Of a stretch of DNA of 64,000 nt, positions 1-8,386 are shown in pieces. The notes beneath the pieces are model-generated. The model did no database searches. It worked only from the letters and a program-made list of their open reading frames with translations, and was not told where the DNA came from. The position numbers and the translations under genes were made by a program. The first letter of the stretch is position 1, and each line of letters begins with the position of its first letter. The stretch is from IMG/VR virus record IMGVR_UViG_3300042010_000106, positions 186,001-250,000 of that record. The stretch is one strand, 5' to 3'. The DNA comes from a virus.

Positions 1-189
1 ATGTTCCGCGTGTTGACGTTTGGACGGCGGGGCAGTTTTCGTGCTGGCACCATCGAGACTCAAGCCCGCTTTCTTGTAGCGTGAATTCGGGTGACTCTTC
101 AGGTATTTCGCTTGCTGATTCTTACTCGCACGATTCAGAAACCAATTGCCTTTCGGTTTGGTCTTAGCTTTCTTCGGTTTTAGGGCCAT
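1..189 (-). CDS. Basic hypothetical protein (3' end outside window)
   Basis: The frame opens with an ATG at 189 and is still open at position 1, so 63 N-terminal residues are visible. The product starts MALKPKKAKTKPKGNW and is rich in Lys, Arg and Asn, suggesting nucleic-acid binding or a small virion protein. Its first seven residues equal those of the topoisomerase A-like protein at 59085-60713, probably because both have a lysine-rich leader. The start overlaps the end of the preceding gene by 26 nt. No family was recognised. Confidence 0.7.
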   Translation of the reverse strand, partial: MALKPKKAKTKPKGNWFLNRASKNQQAKYLKSHPNSRYKKAGLSLDGASTKTAPPSKRQHAEH

Positions 190-472
190 CTGGCGTCCCT
201 CCCCGCGCACGTTCGTTATCCAGAATACGTGCAAACGATTCACCAAAGAATCCGTATTTTGGATCGCGATATTTGCTAACGTCGATACGATTCCTTTGAT
301 TCGGAATCAATTCGTCAGCAGTGAAATCTGGTTCCGTATCAGGCATTACAAACGGCGGGAACATCTTGGCTGTGCGGCGTTCCGCAATGGCCTGCAATTC
401 CTGTGTGGCACCTTTGAAAATGTCTTTGAAATCTTTTGGTTCCTCGCTGGCAAGGCAGAGCATGATTTTCAT
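164..472 (-). CDS. Hypothetical protein with the recurrent N-terminal tag
   Basis: 102 aa, function unknown. It begins MKIMLCLASEE, a divergent copy of the tag shared by many proteins in this block. The ATG overlaps the upstream stop codon (ATGA) and is preceded by AAGGTG, so the start is well supported. The rest is hydrophilic with a Pro/Asp-rich middle. As the shortest tagged frames do, it may be a small passenger protein delivered with the virion; that is inference from the tag only. Confidence 0.8.
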   Translation of the reverse strand: MKIMLCLASEEPKDFKDIFKGATQELQAIAERRTAKMFPPFVMPDTEPDFTADELIPNQRNRIDVSKYRDPKYGFFGESFARILDNERARGGTPDGPKTEES

Positions 473-732
473 CGGGCTTCACCTTGTCGATTCATACGGC
501 CCAACCAATTCGATTTGGACACGTGCATTTTGTCGATGTAATCGTGAGGCATTGTCGCCCCTTGATCTTGAACCTGTGATTCGTTGGCAAGCAGGCTTTT
601 CTTCTTTGACCGTGGAATGTCACCGATCAATTCGTCATCGTCTGCCCAGCGTGCAATACGGGCGCCGCCGCGTTGGTCACTGTCGGTACTCTTTGATTCA
701 CGGCCTTGGATTTTAAGCGAGATTTTTGCCAT
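469..732 (-). CDS. Small hydrophilic hypothetical protein
   Basis: 87 aa, no recognised family. It begins MAKISLKIQGRES, which only weakly resembles the tag of its neighbours, and is rich in Asp, Ser, Arg and Lys. It lies 6 nt downstream of the tagged 76-aa gene and overlaps the next gene by ATGA, which places it in the same transcription unit. No clear ribosome-binding site precedes the ATG, so translation may be coupled to the upstream gene. Confidence 0.75.
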   Translation of the reverse strand: MAKISLKIQGRESKSTDSDQRGGARIARWADDDELIGDIPRSKKKSLLANESQVQDQGATMPHDYIDKMHVSKSNWLGRMNRQGEAR

Positions 733-738
733 TTGTTT

Positions 739-969
739 TTACTGGAAGCGCACGGTATCCACTATATCAATCCGCGTACGTTCCGCTCCTTTCGTATTGG
801 TGTCGATAATTCCCTTACGTTTCCGTTTGGGGATTTTCTTTGTCTTTTTGCCTTTCGTTTTGTAAACAGGTGGCTTACCTTCTTTCGCATTGTCGAAACT
901 GATATAGGGCAATGCGTCCCAACGGTCAGCACTTCGACTAGTACGAGCCAATGACAATTCAATTTCCAT
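739..969 (-). CDS. Small basic protein with N-terminal tag
   Basis: 76 aa, begins MEIELSLARTS, a good match to the tag. The centre (residues about 38-52) is a run of Lys/Arg (KKTKKIPKRKRKG), suggesting nucleic-acid binding. AGAGGAA lies 7 nt before the ATG. It is the first gene after the terminator that follows the 910-aa gene, so it may need read-through or its own promoter. Function unknown. Confidence 0.8.
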   Translation of the reverse strand: MEIELSLARTSRSADRWDALPYISFDNAKEGKPPVYKTKGKKTKKIPKRKRKGIIDTNTKGAERTRIDIVDTVRFQ

Positions 970-1001
970 TTGCGTTCCTCTGCTACAAAATTACGAAAAG
1001 A

Positions 1002-1021
1002 GCGGGGTTTTTAGGCCCCGC
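1002..1021 (-). terminator. Intrinsic terminator after the 910-aa gene
   Basis: On the minus strand GCGGGG pairs with CCCCGC around an 8-nt loop and is followed by CTCTTTTC. It lies 8 nt past the stop codon of the gene at 1030-3762. Confidence 0.7.
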
Positions 1022-1029
1022 CCATTCGC

Positions 1030-3762
1030 TTAGTTGTAGCCTGCTGTATTGCGGTACTCTTCTGCGTTCTCAATCAAACCACGCAAAAGATCCGCAATGT
1101 TCTGCCCACTGTTCGCGAGGTTGTCTTCGTAATCTTCCAATTCATCTTCAGGGAAGTTATCGAAGAACTGACGCAAATCAGCCAGTTGTGAATCATCATC
1201 GTAACCAATCATCGACAGAATTTCTTCTGCAACCCGAACGATTTTGCTATTCAAATCAACCTTGGCATAGTTGCGATCTTCAATGATCTTTTTCGCTTCG
1301 TCTAAAACTTCAGCGTATTGTTCATCGTAGTTGTCGTCATCTGGATTGAGTGCAACACCCATTTCCTCGGTGTAAACCAATTCGCGGGCGGCTTCGTCTT
1401 CGTCCTGTGTTTCTTCGACTTCCAAAGATTCACAATAGTTTTCGAATTGCGTAATGGCTGTGCCCAGCATTGGCAACGACTTGATTGTACGAATGATTTG
1501 ACGATTGGAACGCGCCACTTCTTTCATACTGAAACGCGAAAATGCCAAGGTGTCTTCTTCCATACCACTGGCGTTTGCTGCATCTACGAGCAGGGGCAAG
1601 ATCGAAAGCATTTCAACTTTACGTGCGTTTTCATCCGTGCCGAAAACTACGTGACCGAACAGTTTGCCGAGTGGTGGGAAATCGTGTTCCTTATTCTCGT
1701 TGTACCATTCGTAGAACGCATCGTTATCCATGTCTTCCAGCGCGACTTTATGGCTGAGTGTCATTGGTGGATCGAGCAAGCGCCCGGTTGCCACACAAAG
1801 ACGCAGAACCAATTCAATAAAATCGTTTTCGTCTGGATCAATTGGATCGCCTTTCCATTCGTTAAGCTTGTCTGCAATGAATGGAACCATGTCGCTCAAG
1901 TTATTCGCAACGCTAGGCACGTTACGGTTTACGTACTTGAGCAAAGGCAGATGGAAGTGCGCCAGCATTTTGATGTTCCAATGCGTCCAGCGAGTCGAAT
2001 CAAAGTTCTCAGGCTCTGCTTCCATGTAATCAATAATGGCCTGCTTAATATCCTTGTACATATCCTGATTGGCAGCGTTTTGCATGCACTGTTGAAACGC
2101 CAACAGTTTTATGTGATCCATGAAAAAGCGCGTGCTGTTATTTTTCAAACGTTCCATCGCTTTGAATGGGCGACGTTTGCAAACCACTGGTGCCGCTTCT
2201 TCTACCGGTATTGCGAACACGGCGTCGGATTCCAGATACGAATCATCGTTATCCAGCAGCAAACACAGTGCAAGGCCAACGGTGGATGGGCCAACGTGCA
2301 TGCCTTCTTCTACAATGTCGGCATTGATTGTTTTCTCAGTGCCTTCAAGAAGCGCAACCAAATCATGCACTTGTTTTTCGAAATCTTTCACACCGAACAA
2401 CGGCATGTAACGTGCTGCACTTGCCATTGTGTATATCCACGATTTAACACGCGGACAATCTACAAACGTGTTTTCATCAGGCAGCGGATATGTACCATCC
2501 ATCAAGCCTGCAACCAATTCACGCATGCGGGAAACATTGTGTTCCTGTTCCATTCGCAGAACGTATTCACGCAGTACAGGCAAGCCGCTTTGTGCAAAAC
2601 GCCCGTGCAAACTTGGCGGGAATTCTTTGTAAGCAGACAACCGATCCTTGTTACCGAAGTCTTCCAAGAATCCAGCAGCACGACCAATCTGTGCAACAAC
2701 AGGATTCAATTTACCCATGGAAATTTGATTGGCGTATTCTTCCGCAAGTTTCGGACTGCCTTTCATCATTTCAGTCAGGGCTTTGATATCTTCGTCATGC
2801 AATGTGTCGGCAAAGCGAGCGATGTTCGCAATGATTGCACCTGATTCATCTGCGCCTTCGTCCATGCGTTGTTTTACGTACGGGACAATCAGCGATGGAT
2901 CTTCTGCAACGTCGTCCTGTGTGATTTCGCTGGTTTCACTGTCATTAACGCGATGGTGATGCGACGTACCGGCCCCGTCGTTGTAAAGGCCGCTGACAAC
3001 TTCGTAAAAACCTTCTGGAACGTGGGCGTTAATCTTGCGCAGGAAAGTATTCAACGTCTGTGAGAAACCGGGCACAGGGTTGCCGTAAACCCGCGTCTCA
3101 CGACGATACAAAACGTCACCGTCTTCGTTCACAAATGGTTTGACCAGACAGCGGCACAAAGGCTTCTGAATGTTCGTATCATCTGCACGAATTGCGTAGA
3201 CAACCAATGTACCTTCAGCAACGTCATTTTTCACGTGCTTGTTGTATTGCCCGTTGTCGTAACCTTCGCGGAAATCTTTCAAACGCATGCAGCTTTGATT
3301 GTCCCAATTACGGCCCGTAGACATACCAATAATGTCGTACGGATGGCAGGAAACAACCACTTGAATTCCGCTTTTATGGGGATCGCCACCAGTGGCTTTT
3401 GAGTTCTGCAATTGCGGGTCATTGTCGAACGCTGTTTTAGCGTGCACGTCTTTCGCAATTACTTTGCCAATGTTGAAAACGTTTTTCTGTTCTTTGTCAC
3501 TGGCTTTAACGCATTTCTTCGCCAGATAATCAGTGATGATATACCCGGCTTTCTGCACAGCCACACGAACAGCGGGCGGCACGGTGAAACGCATTTTCAT
3601 TTGCTTACCCGGTTCCAAATACAACCGGTAGCCTTTCTTTTTACCACCTTGCGGCATGAGACTTTGCAGAAGCTTTACAGCGGGGCCATTCTTGTTCCAG
3701 TCCCGACGATACTTCAACGCAGTCCGCATACTCACAGCGGCCAAGCTCATTTCGAGATTCAT
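1030..3762 (-). CDS. Giant tagged protein, paralogue A (910 aa)
   Basis: Function unknown. Residues 1-9 carry the tag (MNLEMSLAA). Residues about 10-260 align with the 875-aa protein at 4016-6643: an ALKYRR-W start, the conserved block TDYLAKKCVK, the segment DKEQKNVFNIGKVI, and a Cys-containing motif SCHPYDIIGMSTGR followed by QSCM, then YGNPVPGF. The remaining 650 residues are helical-looking, acidic towards the end, and differ between the two. AAGGA precedes the ATG. A tagged pair of this size suggests virion-associated proteins that are ejected or act as internal components, but no catalytic family was recognised. The conserved Cys/His/Asp motif could be an active site. Confidence 0.9.
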   Translation of the reverse strand: MNLEMSLAAVSMRTALKYRRDWNKNGPAVKLLQSLMPQGGKKKGYRLYLEPGKQMKMRFTVPPAVRVAVQKAGYIITDYLAKKCVKASDKEQKNVFNIGKVIAKDVHAKTAFDNDPQLQNSKATGGDPHKSGIQVVVSCHPYDIIGMSTGRNWDNQSCMRLKDFREGYDNGQYNKHVKNDVAEGTLVVYAIRADDTNIQKPLCRCLVKPFVNEDGDVLYRRETRVYGNPVPGFSQTLNTFLRKINAHVPEGFYEVVSGLYNDGAGTSHHHRVNDSETSEITQDDVAEDPSLIVPYVKQRMDEGADESGAIIANIARFADTLHDEDIKALTEMMKGSPKLAEEYANQISMGKLNPVVAQIGRAAGFLEDFGNKDRLSAYKEFPPSLHGRFAQSGLPVLREYVLRMEQEHNVSRMRELVAGLMDGTYPLPDENTFVDCPRVKSWIYTMASAARYMPLFGVKDFEKQVHDLVALLEGTEKTINADIVEEGMHVGPSTVGLALCLLLDNDDSYLESDAVFAIPVEEAAPVVCKRRPFKAMERLKNNSTRFFMDHIKLLAFQQCMQNAANQDMYKDIKQAIIDYMEAEPENFDSTRWTHWNIKMLAHFHLPLLKYVNRNVPSVANNLSDMVPFIADKLNEWKGDPIDPDENDFIELVLRLCVATGRLLDPPMTLSHKVALEDMDNDAFYEWYNENKEHDFPPLGKLFGHVVFGTDENARKVEMLSILPLLVDAANASGMEEDTLAFSRFSMKEVARSNRQIIRTIKSLPMLGTAITQFENYCESLEVEETQDEDEAARELVYTEEMGVALNPDDDNYDEQYAEVLDEAKKIIEDRNYAKVDLNSKIVRVAEEILSMIGYDDDSQLADLRQFFDNFPEDELEDYEDNLANSGQNIADLLRGLIENAEEYRNTAGYN

Positions 3763-3774
3763 ATTGTGTTGTCC

Positions 3775-4011
3775 TTAGTGCGAGTACACACGCAAATCGA
3801 CATGATTACCTTTGAGGCTGTCGAGAACGGCGCTAAGCAATTCCATTTCCGCTGTCATGCGTTGCTTCATTGCAACCATTTGAGGATTGCCACCTTCCAT
3901 TGTGACCACGCTCATACGCACGCGTTTCAATGCGGCTTCAACCAGCTTTGCACATTCTTTTGCATCGCTGACTTTGATTTGTGCTGCTGCTGTTGCGAGT
4001 TCAATGTTCAT
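3775..4011 (-). CDS. Small tagged helical protein
   Basis: 78 aa, begins MNIELATAAAQ, matching the tag. The remainder is predicted alpha-helical (KECAKLVEAALKRVR and ERMTAEMELL-like heptad segments), so a short coiled coil is plausible. It sits between the two giant paralogues with gaps of 4 and 12 nt, and could be a partner of either. Function unknown. Confidence 0.8.
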   Translation of the reverse strand: MNIELATAAAQIKVSDAKECAKLVEAALKRVRMSVVTMEGGNPQMVAMKQRMTAEMELLSAVLDSLKGNHVDLRVYSH

Positions 4012-4015
4012 AGAA

Positions 4016-6643
4016 TTAACTCAGTAAGTCGTCGAGAAGGGAATCGTCTTCGGCATTGATTTGGTCAGCAGTTTTCACGATGCGTTTGATCGAATCCAGT
4101 GTTTCCACTGCTTTCTCCGCTGCCTTTTTAATCTGGTAGAAAACGCCGCTAACACTGAACGCGTCTTTCTTAACCTGTTCATCGGTGTAGGCTTCAAGCC
4201 ATTCGACGTAGGGTTTCCAGTAATGCTCGCCGCCTGTTTCGTCTTCAGGGAAAGTTTCAACAAATTCCTGCAAGCGTGCCAAGTAGTTTTCACAGTCACG
4301 CAGAATTGCTTCCGGTTTATATTCCAAACGGGATTCAGGATCAGCAAAGAACACACGGCCAGCGCTATCTGCTGCTGTGAATTTCGAAGGCGCCCCGGCT
4401 GCACTGGCAAACGCTTGATACGTTCCAGAGTTGTACAGAATCGAGCCAAGCAACTGGCAGAATTCTTTAGGCGTTGGACTCTTCTTTTCCATGACTTGGA
4501 TGTAACGGAAACCACGATCATTACCCAAGAATTCATCAGGCGAAAGTGATTGTGCGTTACGCATGGTCAGCAGCATCGGGTATTTGATCAAGTCAATATT
4601 GGAGCTTTGCAGATTGGCTTTTTCCAGTGCACGCAAGGTATCGAACGAATCGAATTCAAACGTGAAATGTTCCGGTGCGTTTTTCTGAACCATTGCAACG
4701 GTGCCCAACATGTTCCAAAGGATTTGCTGGTCTGGATTACGTGCAACGTGCGAACCGGTAAGCTTTGCAAGTGCTGGCGCAATTTCGTCACCTTGTGGCA
4801 ACAGAATCGACAACATGTAACCGTCAACTTCCGGCGTGTGGGCTTCGATCATCGGGAACAATTCAGGCTTGTTGATCAACAGGCTAGGAAGTTCGTAGAA
4901 ATCGTCAACCATAATGCCACTGGATTGCACAGCCGCCATCAAATCACGTTGTGTGGAATTGTCACCTTTGTTGAAGGCAAGAATATTCATCACAGCGCCG
5001 GTCACGTATTGCTGAATGCGCTCAGGGAATCCTTGGCCTACCAATTTACGGCGCCATTTGCGGAATTCCAACAGCTTGTTAAAACTGGATTGTTGAATCA
5101 AATCCTCGGCCACGGTTTCCGCTTGGGAAACGCGATTATCACGCAGCAATTGCAGCATCCACGTACAGAAGATTTCAGGATCGTTTACGGTGTTCTGCAT
5201 CAGGATCATAAGCGGGCGGAAATCATCTTCGCTAATGCCCGGTTTTTCTGGTGCAGGAAGTTTACCCAATGCGGCATGCACGCTGTCTTGGAAATCATTC
5301 ACACCAAACATTGCTGCTTCACGATAAATGTTCAACACTTCCCAAATCATTTTGTGCAGGTTCGGGCGAGCGACAATATCTTTCGTGTTCAGGCTGATTC
5401 GACCGCGTACGTAATCCAGTGCAGTGCTAGACCAATCGGCATTATCGTCGTCCACGCCTTCCAGCAATTTGCTAGCGCCTTTCGGATCAACGTGAGACAT
5501 CGCACGTGAATTATGCACGTTGTAATCCGGCATCGCTTTGTGTACAGCGCGGGCCAGACGTTTGCTGGCGAGGAAACGACCTACACCATTCGCGTTACCG
5601 TGTTTAATCCCGTCTGCAAATGCTGCAACAGCTTCAGGATTATCGGCGATCAAACGTGCACCGATTTTGATGTTACGGGAATCGACATTCTTCGCATTGT
5701 TTCGCAGGAGCATCATTTGCTCACTGGCGCGATTCAGGTCTTTGCTCAAATCTTTGATTACGTACGAAACATAATCGGGGAATTCTTCTGGACTGGTCGC
5801 CAAATATTCGTGGATTTTAACCAAGCGCGACCAATTGGTGCCGCTGCTATTGCCCGATTCTTTCAAGGCAGTGCGGCCCACACCATCGTCATACAAACCC
5901 GACGACATTTCATACATTCCGTCTGGCACATTCTTATTCAGTTTGCGCAGGAATTTATTCAACGAGTCAGTAAAGCCGGGAACTGGATTGCCGTAAATCT
6001 TGAGTTCACGACGATACATCACGTCGCCTTTCTCACTGATAAACGGCTTCAACAGGCAGCGGCCTAACGGTGTGGTGATATTGCTGTCGCCACTTTTAAC
6101 CGCGTACGCAACTAAGGTGCCTTCTGCAACGTCGTTGTCTAGCTTGTCTGCGTTAATACCGTCGTCCATACCACCACGGCCATCGCGCAGGCGCATGCAG
6201 GATTGTGCATCCCAATCGCGCCCGGTACTCATGCCGATAATGTCATACGGGTGACACGACACAACCATTTCGAATTTGGCAGATTTCGAATTCTGCAATT
6301 GTGGATCGTTATCGAATGCTGCTTTTGCAATGTGATCTTTGCCAATCACTTTGCCGATATTGAAAACGTTCTTCTGTTCTTTATCGCCGACCTTTACGCA
6401 TTTCTTTGCAAGATAATCGGTGGCTACGTAGCCCGCTTTCGTGAGTGCATGCCGTACAGCCGCTGGAATCTTTACGCTGTGCGTTCCCAACGTGCCGCCG
6501 ATGGGAAAGTAAAGGCGATAACCGCGATTGTTCCCACGTGGCATAAGTTTCTGCAACAGCTTTACGGTCGGGCTTTTCTTGTCCCAATTGCGCCTGTATT
6601 TCAAAGCGCTTTTCATACTCACGGCAGCAATTGCGATTTCCAT
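4016..6643 (-). CDS. Giant tagged protein, paralogue B (875 aa)
   Basis: Paralogue of the 910-aa protein at 1030-3762. It carries the tag (MEIAIAAVS), the ALKYRRNW segment, DYLAKKCVK, DKEQKNVFNIGKVI, SCHPYDIIGMSTGR with QSCM nearby, and YGNPVPGF, all in the same order within residues 1-270. The C-terminal 600 residues diverge, indicating duplication followed by specialisation of the C-terminal half. GAGGAA lies before the ATG; the preceding gene ends 2 nt upstream. Enzymatic function not recognised. Confidence 0.9.
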   Translation of the reverse strand: MEIAIAAVSMKSALKYRRNWDKKSPTVKLLQKLMPRGNNRGYRLYFPIGGTLGTHSVKIPAAVRHALTKAGYVATDYLAKKCVKVGDKEQKNVFNIGKVIGKDHIAKAAFDNDPQLQNSKSAKFEMVVSCHPYDIIGMSTGRDWDAQSCMRLRDGRGGMDDGINADKLDNDVAEGTLVAYAVKSGDSNITTPLGRCLLKPFISEKGDVMYRRELKIYGNPVPGFTDSLNKFLRKLNKNVPDGMYEMSSGLYDDGVGRTALKESGNSSGTNWSRLVKIHEYLATSPEEFPDYVSYVIKDLSKDLNRASEQMMLLRNNAKNVDSRNIKIGARLIADNPEAVAAFADGIKHGNANGVGRFLASKRLARAVHKAMPDYNVHNSRAMSHVDPKGASKLLEGVDDDNADWSSTALDYVRGRISLNTKDIVARPNLHKMIWEVLNIYREAAMFGVNDFQDSVHAALGKLPAPEKPGISEDDFRPLMILMQNTVNDPEIFCTWMLQLLRDNRVSQAETVAEDLIQQSSFNKLLEFRKWRRKLVGQGFPERIQQYVTGAVMNILAFNKGDNSTQRDLMAAVQSSGIMVDDFYELPSLLINKPELFPMIEAHTPEVDGYMLSILLPQGDEIAPALAKLTGSHVARNPDQQILWNMLGTVAMVQKNAPEHFTFEFDSFDTLRALEKANLQSSNIDLIKYPMLLTMRNAQSLSPDEFLGNDRGFRYIQVMEKKSPTPKEFCQLLGSILYNSGTYQAFASAAGAPSKFTAADSAGRVFFADPESRLEYKPEAILRDCENYLARLQEFVETFPEDETGGEHYWKPYVEWLEAYTDEQVKKDAFSVSGVFYQIKKAAEKAVETLDSIKRIVKTADQINAEDDSLLDDLLS

Positions 6644-6645
6644 GT

Positions 6646-7038
6646 TTATTCCTCGAAGGACTTGGCTGGTTTATACACCATCAACAAGCTGCCCCATTCT
6701 TCTTTGAAAAGCTTGAGTGTTTCTTGCATCGTCGCGTCCAATTTCAGCGCCGGACGGAAACCATTTTTGTAGAAGGTATGCAGACTGGCGACACTGGAAA
6801 CTTGACCGCCAATATCTGATTTGTATTTGCTCACAATGCCGCGCAGCAATTGATTACCGTAGCCTTGCCCGCGTTTGTCTTCGTCAATAACGAAATCAGT
6901 TACGCTGTGTTTGCATGGCGAATACTTCCCGCCAGTCTTCACGCAGATGTAACCATGGGCGCTACGGTATTCGGTGCCGAAGTGTTCATCGCGTTCTGTG
7001 ATTTTGATTGACGCTGCGACAGCCATTTCTACTTTCAT
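6646..7038 (-). CDS. Tagged GNAT-family N-acetyltransferase
   Basis: 130 aa. After the tag (MKVEMAVAAS) comes a GNAT fold: the acetyl-CoA-binding motif A is seen at residues about 48-66 as DFVIDEDKRGQGYGNQLL (R/Q-x-x-G-x-G/A form), followed by a helix and a C-terminal strand region with FYKNGFRP, typical of the GNAT end. GNATs transfer acetyl from acetyl-CoA to an amine; the substrate cannot be told. Because the enzyme carries the same tag as the ADP-ribosyltransferase-like proteins nearby, I infer it modifies a host target soon after infection. Confidence 0.85.
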   Translation of the reverse strand: MKVEMAVAASIKITERDEHFGTEYRSAHGYICVKTGGKYSPCKHSVTDFVIDEDKRGQGYGNQLLRGIVSKYKSDIGGQVSSVASLHTFYKNGFRPALKLDATMQETLKLFKEEWGSLLMVYKPAKSFEE

Positions 7039-7545
7039 TTATTCGCCTATTCCTAATCCGACTGGATCGAAAGCGCCACTGTTACCAATTGCCGATTTGA
7101 TTTGCGAGGGATGAAAAACAATCCATTGCGGATGCGTACCGCCCACGTCGTAATGGTTCAGCAGCAACACACCATCACAACCTTTGCGCAAAGCTTCACG
7201 AATTACATCGGCGCGGCCTTCTTTGCCACCGTGGAAATCGTGCGTGTGCAATTTGTTGATTTTCAAATAGCACGGCAGCACGTGACCAATCACAGGCGAT
7301 GGAAAGTTTTCGTCGTAGCCTGCATAACGACCGGCAGTTTCTGCATCACTGGTAAAGAAAATACCGGATTCGCCTTCTGCTTTATTCAGGTGCGTCATGA
7401 AAGCGTGAAAGGATGGTTTGTTTGTGCCGTGATAAACACGCAAAGGTTTCCCGTGCGCGTCCACACATTTCGAATGACCAAACCACGCTTTAAACGCTGG
7501 GGTTTCTTGTTGCTTGGCAGTCGCTAAAGCGAGTTGGATTTTCAT
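7039..7545 (-). CDS. Tagged ADP-ribosyltransferase-like protein (ART-PolyVal type)
   Basis: 168 aa. Tag MKIQLALATA, then the pattern of ADP-ribosyltransferases found in phage and conjugative polyvalent proteins: AFKAWFG near residue 17, VYHGT at 37-41, FHAF, and the FFTSD..TAGRYA segment at 63-75, where NAD-binding aromatic residues normally lie. Downstream GCDGVLLLNHYD and a final WIVFHPSQIKSA strand also fit this family. Members transfer ADP-ribose from NAD+ to proteins or small molecules. In T4 the related activity (Alt) is packaged in the head and modifies host RNA polymerase, so the tag makes a similar injected role plausible. The acceptor is unknown. Confidence 0.85.
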   Translation of the reverse strand: MKIQLALATAKQQETPAFKAWFGHSKCVDAHGKPLRVYHGTNKPSFHAFMTHLNKAEGESGIFFTSDAETAGRYAGYDENFPSPVIGHVLPCYLKINKLHTHDFHGGKEGRADVIREALRKGCDGVLLLNHYDVGGTHPQWIVFHPSQIKSAIGNSGAFDPVGLGIGE

Positions 7546-7817
7546 TTATTCACGACAACAGCTTCGTTGCTGTCCCATTCGTAACGAGTGGTGATTTCTT
7601 TTTCTTCACCGTTGGCACCAGTCAGATACAGAGTGAAATCAATTTTATCGAGTTGTTCTGTGTACTGATTGATGTTGTTGCGAATTGCTTCCTGCTTATC
7701 ACCTTTGCCGCGAGACAAAACAGGATTGCCGTGTTTCACATCACGGATTTCATAACCGCGAATTTTGAAACCACGTGGTGCCATATTTGCAGCAGCAACA
7801 GCCAATTGAATTTGCAT
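7542..7817 (-). CDS. Small tagged hypothetical protein
   Basis: 91 aa, begins MQIQLAVAAANMA, one of the cleanest copies of the tag. The body is a mixed alpha/beta sequence (FTLYLTGANGEEKEI then TRYEW) with no recognised family. Its stop codon overlaps the start of the ADP-ribosyltransferase-like gene by 4 nt, so the two are probably translationally coupled; it might be a partner or immunity-like regulator of that enzyme, which is inference from position only. Confidence 0.8.
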   Translation of the reverse strand: MQIQLAVAAANMAPRGFKIRGYEIRDVKHGNPVLSRGKGDKQEAIRNNINQYTEQLDKIDFTLYLTGANGEEKEITTRYEWDSNEAVVVNK

Positions 7818-7822
7818 TGTGT

Positions 7823-8323
7823 TTAAACCTTTGCGTTCTGTTCAGGGCGGGCATTGATCGCAGCAGCGAAGGCCGCGTATGCCTCTGTGTGGTAGTCGGT
7901 GGCGCTGGCGGTCGCTACCTGCACCGTCATGGCCCCTGTCAGAGCCTCTACAGCGCTCGCCACGGCTTTAAAGTCGCGTGCCAGTGCCCGAACCTCACCC
8001 GCTGGCAGGAAATCGACTGCGGCGGGCCGGGAGACGTCCTGTACGGCCACGTCTTCGCGGCTCTTCACCATGATGCTATCCACGCACCGGGCAGGCAGCG
8101 CTTCGTAATACGCAAACGAACCATCGTGATTCGGCGTCATTAACGCAAGGTCATAAGTCACTTTGCAATCGCTGAATGCAACGCCAACAATCTTTGCAGG
8201 AATTGCGTAAGTGTTTGCTTCTGCCAACGTTAGGTTTTCAATCGCTGGATGGAAATAAACCTCTTCTTCCATTTTATAACGACTTGGGAAATGTTGCCCG
8301 ATACTGGAAAGCTCGACGTTCAT
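7823..8323 (-). CDS. Hypothetical protein with weak tag and GC-rich 3' half
   Basis: 166 aa from the ATG at 8323 (MNVELSSIGQHF). An upstream in-frame start at 8368 is possible but would lie inside a terminator, and the tag-like first residues favour 8323. The N-terminal half contains beta-like segments; the C-terminal half is Ala-rich (VASAVEALTGAMT) and noticeably richer in G+C than its neighbours. No family recognised. Confidence 0.75.
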   Translation of the reverse strand: MNVELSSIGQHFPSRYKMEEEVYFHPAIENLTLAEANTYAIPAKIVGVAFSDCKVTYDLALMTPNHDGSFAYYEALPARCVDSIMVKSREDVAVQDVSRPAAVDFLPAGEVRALARDFKAVASAVEALTGAMTVQVATASATDYHTEAYAAFAAAINARPEQNAKV

Positions 8324-8349
8324 TGTTTTAGGCCCTATAGAAACAGAGA

Positions 8350-8372
8350 AAGGGCGACATATAGTCACCCTT
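8350..8372 (-). terminator. Hairpin terminator
   Basis: Minus strand AAGGGTGAC pairs with GTCGCCCTT (one G-U) around a 5-nt loop TATAT, followed by a short pyrimidine run TCTCTGTTT. It lies 15 nt past the stop codon of the gene at 8387-8851. Confidence 0.6.
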
Positions 8373-8386
8373 CCTTTAAATTACTG

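Noticed and set aside
1318-2844. 508-codon open frame on the plus strand
   Set aside because: Lies antisense to the 910-aa gene, has a composition rich in Phe, Cys and His typical of reverse-complement reading, no ribosome-binding site, and all neighbours are on the minus strand.
4075-4536. 153-codon minus-strand frame inside the 875-aa gene
   Set aside because: Fully contained in another frame of a long convincing gene with no separate start signal.
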